A stretch of 64,000 nucleotides of DNA from the NCBI GenBank assembly GCA_032718475.1, contig JAUCBJ010000503.1:1-64000 (forward strand). Direction: 5' to 3'. Position 1 is the stretch's first letter, and each line of letters starts with the position of its first letter. The notes beneath the pieces are model-generated. The model did no database searches. It had not been told where the DNA came from and was given only the letters and a program-made list of their open reading frames with translations. Shown piece by piece: positions 59,634 through 64,000 of this stretch. Position numbers and translations under genes: made by a program. The DNA comes from Nemertoderma westbladi. Taxonomy: Eukaryota > Xenacoelomorpha > Nemertodermatida > Nemertodermatidae.

Positions 59634-60110
59634 GACTTTAATGTTTAACAGTTTAGGGCATAGAAAGCTAAACTGTTTGAGGTACCCGTATAACAGTATA
59701 ACAAAAATAATAAAACCAATCACTAATAATAAAACCAATAATTAAACTGCATAAGTAGATTGAAAGTAAGTGAAAGTAAAAAAAATACTGGTCCGGTGTG
59801 TAAGTCCTATGAAATGCGGCAAGTGTGGAAATCCTACTGATATGTGTATGTGTAGTCTAATATCTATAGTCTAAAATTCAATAATTATGCGTTTTATATT
59901 AGACTAGACATACACATAATCAGTAGGATACGTTCACTTACATACCGGACCAGTATTTTTACTTACTTACTTTCAATCTACTTTAATTTACTACAACTAA
60001 CTTACAATACAATCTACTTCAGTTTAATTATTGGTTTTATTATTTTTGTTATACGGGTACCTGAAGTAGTTTAGCATTCTATGCCCTAAACTATTAAACA
60101 TCAAAAAAGT
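59634..60110. mobile_element. Foldback (hairpin) element with arms of about 215-230 bp
   Basis: The left arm (about 59634-59863) and right arm (about 59896-60110) are imperfect reverse complements around a loop of about 32 bp. Pairs visible from outside inwards: GTTTAGGGCATAGAA with TTCTATGCCCTAAAC, GGTACCCGTATAAC with GTTATACGGGTACC, ATACTGGTCCGGT with ACCGGACCAGTAT, and GTCTAATAT with ATATTAGAC. The left arm has a short internal duplication (AATAATAAAACCAAT twice). No coding capacity. This fits a foldback transposon or long-TIR MITE; target duplications were not identified. Confidence 0.85.
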
Positions 60111-60869
60111 TTTTAGCCTGTAACAGTTTTTTAACTTTTTGATTTATATTGTTTATATCGGGTGTCAGCTACATTAAGCAACACTACTCAATATCTTACT
60201 ATTAAACATTAAATATAAACCGCATAATTAATATGTAAAGTAAAATTAACAAGAAAAGCAAGGATTAAAAGGTTCGAGGTTCGTAGTAGTGAAAGTTTGT
60301 AGTGAAATGCATATCGGTATCTCACATAAACGCGTCTATAGCCTATTGGGTTCCGGCAACTGAAACCTTTTGTAGATTATCTCGAGAAATAATCAATCTA
60401 CTTTCATTTTGAAGGTGGCTACTCCTGAAATTACCCACGAGGAAGTCCCGTTTTATACGTTTCATACATATACGTTTGTATACGTTTTTACCTGACGCCC
60501 ATCAACTCACGTGGAATTGTGGCATTTTATACGAAGCATTTTTTTAAGTCAATTACGAAAATTATTGTAGTAAGTAATTATTACACTGTGCGTATTTTTA
60601 GGAATTGTGGCAATTTTTGTACCGGTACTACGTACTAATTAATATTTTTAATTTAATTAATACATCAATAATTTTGATTATTTGGCATTTATTATTAGCT
60701 AATTATTATCAGTTCTGATGTTATAGTTAATTAGGTAATTATATAGAATATTTCTGTGCAATTTACTGATCTTGATCTATTAATCTATGTACTGATGTAT
60801 GGGAATCTGAATCAGGTCACTTTTGGAAGAACAATACTTTTAAATGAGAATGGTGTGTTTTAAAAGTGG
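60111..60869. other. AT-rich intergenic DNA
   Basis: No ORF of interest, RNA gene or repeat array seen. Confidence 0.6.
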
Positions 60870-61122
60870 TTTAGGGGTGGTAGCGCTCTAACTAAATAGC
60901 TAAATAGGTGGGGGTTTGGGGGTTTGGGGGTGGCACCGCTCTAACTAAACCGCTAAATAGGTGGGGGTTTGGGGGCGGCACCGCTCTAACTAAACCGCTA
61001 AATACAGAAATAGGTGGGGGTTTGGGGGTGGTACTGCTCTAACTAAACAGCTAAATAGGTAGGGGTTTGGGGGTGGTAGTGCTCTAACTAAACAGCTAAA
61101 TAGGTGGGGTTTGGGGGCCTAT
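60870..61122. repeat. G-rich ~45-bp minisatellite, array 1 (5 units)
   Basis: Units: CTCTAACTAAACAGCTAAAT, then AGGTGGGGGTTTGGGGGTGG. The first unit has three G5 runs separated by TTT (about 60911-60931). The same repeat returns at 62155-62497. Confidence 0.9.
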
Positions 61123-61135
61123 ATGGAATATTGAC

Positions 61136-61210
61136 AAAAAGCGCGCCACACGGGTTCTCGTTAAACGAAAACCGCGCCAGCCATGACATTCAATGCGCGC
61201 CAACCATTGA
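61136..61210. repeat. Isolated GCGCGCCA repeat words
   Basis: Three GCGCGCCA or CGCGCCAG words within 70 bp, related to the tandem copies at 61995-62123. Confidence 0.6.
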
Positions 61211-61994
61211 CAGATTGACCATGAAATTTTGCAATTATTGTAATCATTTACCATGTAATCATTATATATACTCCAGTACCTAGACCTACTCCTACAGTAT
61301 TTTAACATGGAAATGCGAGCTAGCGAGCACGATTAATACAGTAATACTGTAATATTCAGATAGTAGGTCAGCCGACTGTTTTCAAATACAGAAGTGATTA
61401 AATTGCGAGTGTAGCGAGCAAGAAAATTTTAACATTTTTGGTAGGTCAAGCGACTGTTTTTTACCTACAGATGTGATTATGAATTAAATCGGAGTGTAGC
61501 GAGCACGGAAAATCTGCTGAATCGTGGTTTTAGGCTATATTGGTGTGAACAATTGAAAAACCTTTCAATCAACTCATTATTAAACTTTAATTATTAAACA
61601 CATTAAAACTTTGGCCTGATATTGGCCATGATGATTAAAGTGGATTGGATATGGGATATGGTACATTGGTACCTTCAATGTCAATCTGTCGGTTTGTCCA
61701 TAATGTCAGAATGTGGGTGATAAAATATCACTGTAATCAAATATCCCTATTATTACAGTTATTCTGTTATTTGAATGATGAATAAAGTCAATAAGAGTAG
61801 GGCGTATTACAGTAGGCATACGTATAATACACAAACGCGAGCGAAACGAGCGAAAATTTTTAAGGCTAGGGCTAACTTTTTTAAAAAATAGGCTCTACTG
61901 GCTGACTGGTAGAATTTCAAGTACAGAAGTAGAGTGGCTGGACATCTTGCCAGTCAACCAGTGCTGCAGTGCATTTTGCTAACTGTACATGACA
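61211..61994. other. Intergenic DNA with recurring GCGAGC-type words
   Basis: No gene. Imperfect GAGC...GAGC palindromic words occur at about 61314-61330, 61405-61422, 61491-61506 and 61836-61853. Confidence 0.5.
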
Positions 61995-62123
61995 TCCATT
62001 TCCGCGCCAGGATCCTCAATGCGCGCCACGGCCACACGCCCCTGTTCCTTCGCGCCAGGATCCTGAATGCGCGCCACACGCCCCTGTTCCTTTGCGCCAG
62101 GATCCTAAATGCGCGCCACACAT
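61995..62123. repeat. GCGCCAGGATCCT tandem repeat (3 units)
   Basis: Three copies of CGCGCCAGGATCCT followed by AATGCGCGCCAC and CACGCCCCTGTTCC, with periods of about 55 and 45 bp. They make the 64-codon ORF at 61934-62128, which is a repeat artefact. Confidence 0.85.
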
Positions 62124-62154
62124 GTTGAGCAAACTCTACATAAATTCCAACCTG

Positions 62155-62497
62155 GTTTGGGGGCGGTAGCGGTACCGCTCTAACTAAACAGCTAAATAGG
62201 TGGGGGTTTGGGGGTGGTACCGATCTAACTAAACAGCTGAATAGTGAATAGGTGGGGGTTTGGGGGCGGTACCGCTCTAACTAAACAGCTAAATAGGTGG
62301 GGGGGGGGGGGGTTTGGGGGCGGTACCTGGTACCGCTCTAACTAAATAGCTAAATAGGTCGGGGTTTGGGGGCGGTAGCGGTACCACTCTAACTAAACAG
62401 CTAAATAGGTGGGGGTTTGGGGGCGGTACCGCTCTAACTACTGAACTAAACAGCTAAATACTGAAATAGGTGGGGGTTTGGGGGAGGTACCGCTCTG
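62155..62497. repeat. G-rich ~45-bp minisatellite, array 2 (6 units)
   Basis: Same unit as at 60870, with the junction GGGGGCGGTACCGCTCTAAC. One unit has a G14 run (62299-62312) and some units carry short duplications (GGTAGCGGTACC, CTGAACTAAACAG). Confidence 0.9.
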
Positions 62498-62602
62498 ACT
62501 GTCGCTACTGTCATCCTAATGATAGGCCTACTTTACTGCTACTAGGCACCGGTACTCGGCACTCGGCTGCTCGGTAGGCCTATGGCAGGGGTCCTACTAA
62601 AA

Positions 62603-62653
62603 ACCGCAACTAACCGCAATTTACCGCAACTAACCGCAATTTACCGCAACTAA
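62603..62653. repeat. 22-bp tandem repeat (about 2.5 units)
   Basis: AACCGCAACT and AACCGCAATTTACCGCAACT alternate. Confidence 0.85.
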
Positions 62654-62664
62654 TTGTCATTTTT

Positions 62665-62742
62665 AAGCAGCCTCATGGTCTAGTGGTGACAACCTTACGC
62701 TTCCACGTAGGAGGCCCTGGTTCGATCCCTTGACCAAGCAAC
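62665..62742 (+). mobile_element. tRNA-Gly-like SINE head, copy 1
   Basis: A box A (TGGTCTAGTGG, 62676-62686) and a perfect box B (GGTTCGATCCC, 62719-62729) are correctly spaced. Between them an anticodon arm can be drawn: TTACG and CGTAG around loop CTTCCAC, anticodon TCC (glycine). The acceptor and T stems do not pair, so this is a tRNA-derived sequence and not a functional tRNA gene. No clear SINE tail or poly-A is seen. Confidence 0.65.
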
Positions 62743-63164
62743 GCTGTTTTTGCAGTGTTTTAAAAACGACAAAATTTGTAATATAATGCTGTAGCCTGTA
62801 GCCTAATGTGATCAATATAAAACCAATAGGGGCCTTATACATATACAGCTATATGTTAACATTAGACTAGAGGGTCCTACAGTACTACGAAATAGGCCTA
62901 CCCCAAAATAGTAACAAAATACCACAAAAAGGCTAAATTATTACCGGCACCCCAAAATAAACCAACAATGTTTAGAAACGGTGACTGAAAGGAGCAAGTG
63001 GCAAGTTTTTCTAACCAAAACAATAAACGAGAGTGAAAAACAAGTATTTCGGGGTATTTTGGTTTGGGGTAATTCGTAGCTGACCGTTTTTAATACAGTA
63101 GGCCTACCGGTACTGCAGTAATACATAGCACAAACAGAAAACAGTACTACACAGTCAAGGCGCA
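62743..63164. other. Intergenic DNA between the two tRNA-like heads
   Basis: No gene. It contains one more GTAGGCCTACCGGTACTG word (about 63098) and chance ORFs only. Confidence 0.5.
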
Positions 63165-63243
63165 GTAAGGGATCAAACAGGGGCCTCCTAATTGGATGCC
63201 CAGGAATTTCGCCACTACTGCACTAGACCATGCAGCTGCTTGA
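63165..63243 (-). mobile_element. tRNA-Gly-like SINE head, copy 2 (inverted)
   Basis: Read on the minus strand it starts AAGCAG like copy 1, has box A TGGTCTAGTGC, keeps CATCCAA at the anticodon-loop position (TCC again) and TTAGGAGGCCCC, then a degraded box B (GTTTGATCCCT). It is a diverged relative of copy 1 in the opposite orientation. Confidence 0.6.
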
Positions 63244-63271
63244 AAGTAACAACTAGCAGTCGGGCACATTA

Positions 63272-63529
63272 CCAATTTTGGCATGATTCCAATATTGGCA
63301 GTTTTCCTACCAAAATTGGCAGCCGCCTGCCAATATTGGCATTTTTCTTTGAGGTTGCATTCAACTTTGTGGAAATGCTATTTTTTCACAAGCTTCAGAG
63401 CTTATTCAAATCATATTAAATAAAGCAAAATATTGACCATGCGATAATTTTTTTGACCGTGCCGTTAATTTTTTGTGACATAGAATACACTGCGGAACTT
63501 CCAATATTAGAATGAGCTACCAAAATTGG
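63272..63529. promoter_or_regulatory. Cluster of five perfect CArG boxes, CC(A/T)6GG
   Basis: CCAATTTTGG (63272), CCAATATTGG (63289), CCAAAATTGG (63310), CCAATATTGG (63330) and CCAAAATTGG (63520). A near match CCAATATTAG lies at 63501. CArG boxes bind SRF-type MADS factors (known). The first four are 17-21 bp apart, and most are followed by CA or CAG, so a short decayed tandem repeat is an alternative explanation. No target gene is in view. Confidence 0.4.
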
Positions 63530-64000
63530 CAGTCTGGCAGTATAGTTTAACAATGGTACCGGTATTGAGTTTGAGTATTGACTGATATACGGATGGAGCC
63601 ATTCAGTTTCAGTACGTGCCATAGCCATAGCCATGCTACCATAGTACCAGTACCATACCTCTCTACCCTCCAGTATGCAAATTGCCAATTGCAGAATTGG
63701 GGTGTTGTTTCAGCCTTCCCATAGGGTTAATGTTAAATTAATAATATTGAAAAATTAGTGCCTTAGAAGTAAACATTTTTCTGTAAACTGTGTTCCTAAA
63801 TTTAGTTTATTGACTGCCATTAGAACTTGCTACTTTCTCTTAAAACAGTAAAAGGCACCTTAAATGGTGAATATCGAAATTTAATATTCGCGAAATTAAA
63901 TTAATATGTTAGAGTGTTAAAGTCAGAAAGTGTTCTAAGTTCTAAGATATCACCACACAATGACTTCGGATCTTTGTTAGCAAGATATTTCAAAATATTG
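63530..64000. other. Intergenic DNA at the right edge
   Basis: AT-rich, no gene or repeat array seen. Short CCATAG/TACCAG words cluster near 63618-63660. Confidence 0.5.

Noticed and set aside
61934-62128. 64-codon ORF with ILNARH repeats
   Set aside because: It is the translation of the three GCGCCAGGATCCT repeat units.
62669-62742. Functional tRNA-Gly(TCC) gene
   Set aside because: Boxes A and B and the anticodon arm are good, but the acceptor and T stems do not pair; it is a tRNA-derived SINE head or pseudogene.
63416-63688. 90-codon minus-strand ORF
   Set aside because: Low-complexity CCATAG words produce the MAMAMA-like stretch; no domain or conservation argument.

Overview
This is a eukaryotic window. 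Spliced-genome style non-coding DNA dominates, mobile elements are of animal type (a non-LTR retrotransposon, a BEL/Pao-like gag fragment, a MITE-like element, tRNA-derived SINE heads), and an ATF4-like bZIP reading frame is present. Together these suggest an animal, most likely a marine invertebrate; the phylum cannot be fixed from the sequence. There are no bacterial operons, rRNA genes or CRISPR arrays. Well over two thirds of the window is tandem repeat, so most long open frames are side effects of repeat units that lack stop codons.

Layout. 1-2.6 kb: repeated leader-like DNA, two overlapping small ORFs, the second like the N-terminal part of a BEL/Pao Gag, then 43-bp repeats. 2.6-5.2 kb: AT-rich DNA with a 14-bp repeat, a dispersed repeat and a 482-bp MITE-like element. 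5.17-9.61 kb: a 36-bp satellite whose unit is open in all six frames. 9.6-11.6 kb: AT-rich DNA with one local duplication. 11.63-13.17 kb: a 67/66-bp satellite. 13.4-13.7 kb: an inverted copy of the 3.3-kb dispersed repeat. 13.80-14.82 kb (minus): the ATF4-like frame, the only convincing host gene, directly downstream of a 22-bp minisatellite whose units carry TATAAAG on the gene's strand.

15.4-58.96 kb: one giant 41/42-bp satellite, on the order of 850 units, interrupted by four minus-strand copies of one APE-type LINE. Three unit subtypes are visible. The array has grown by nested duplications of about 83 bp, 0.63, 0.75, 1.2, 3.2 and 5.7-6.9 kb. The three LINE copies that keep their 3' end join the satellite at exactly the same unit position, and two copies share the same lesions, so some were copied together with the satellite. 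The copy at 34.85-37.66 kb keeps one uninterrupted frame from endonuclease through reverse transcriptase to the C-terminus.

58.97-59.11 kb: a possible 3' terminal exon on the plus strand abuts the array. 59.1-64.0 kb: AT-rich DNA with a large imperfect hairpin element, two arrays of a G-rich 45-bp repeat, short repeats, two tRNA-Gly-like SINE heads in opposite orientation, and a cluster of five perfect CArg-type CC(A/T)6GG boxes. Apart from the bZIP frame and the exon-like tail, nothing here reads as a set of cooperating genes; the story of the window is satellite growth and its interaction with a LINE.
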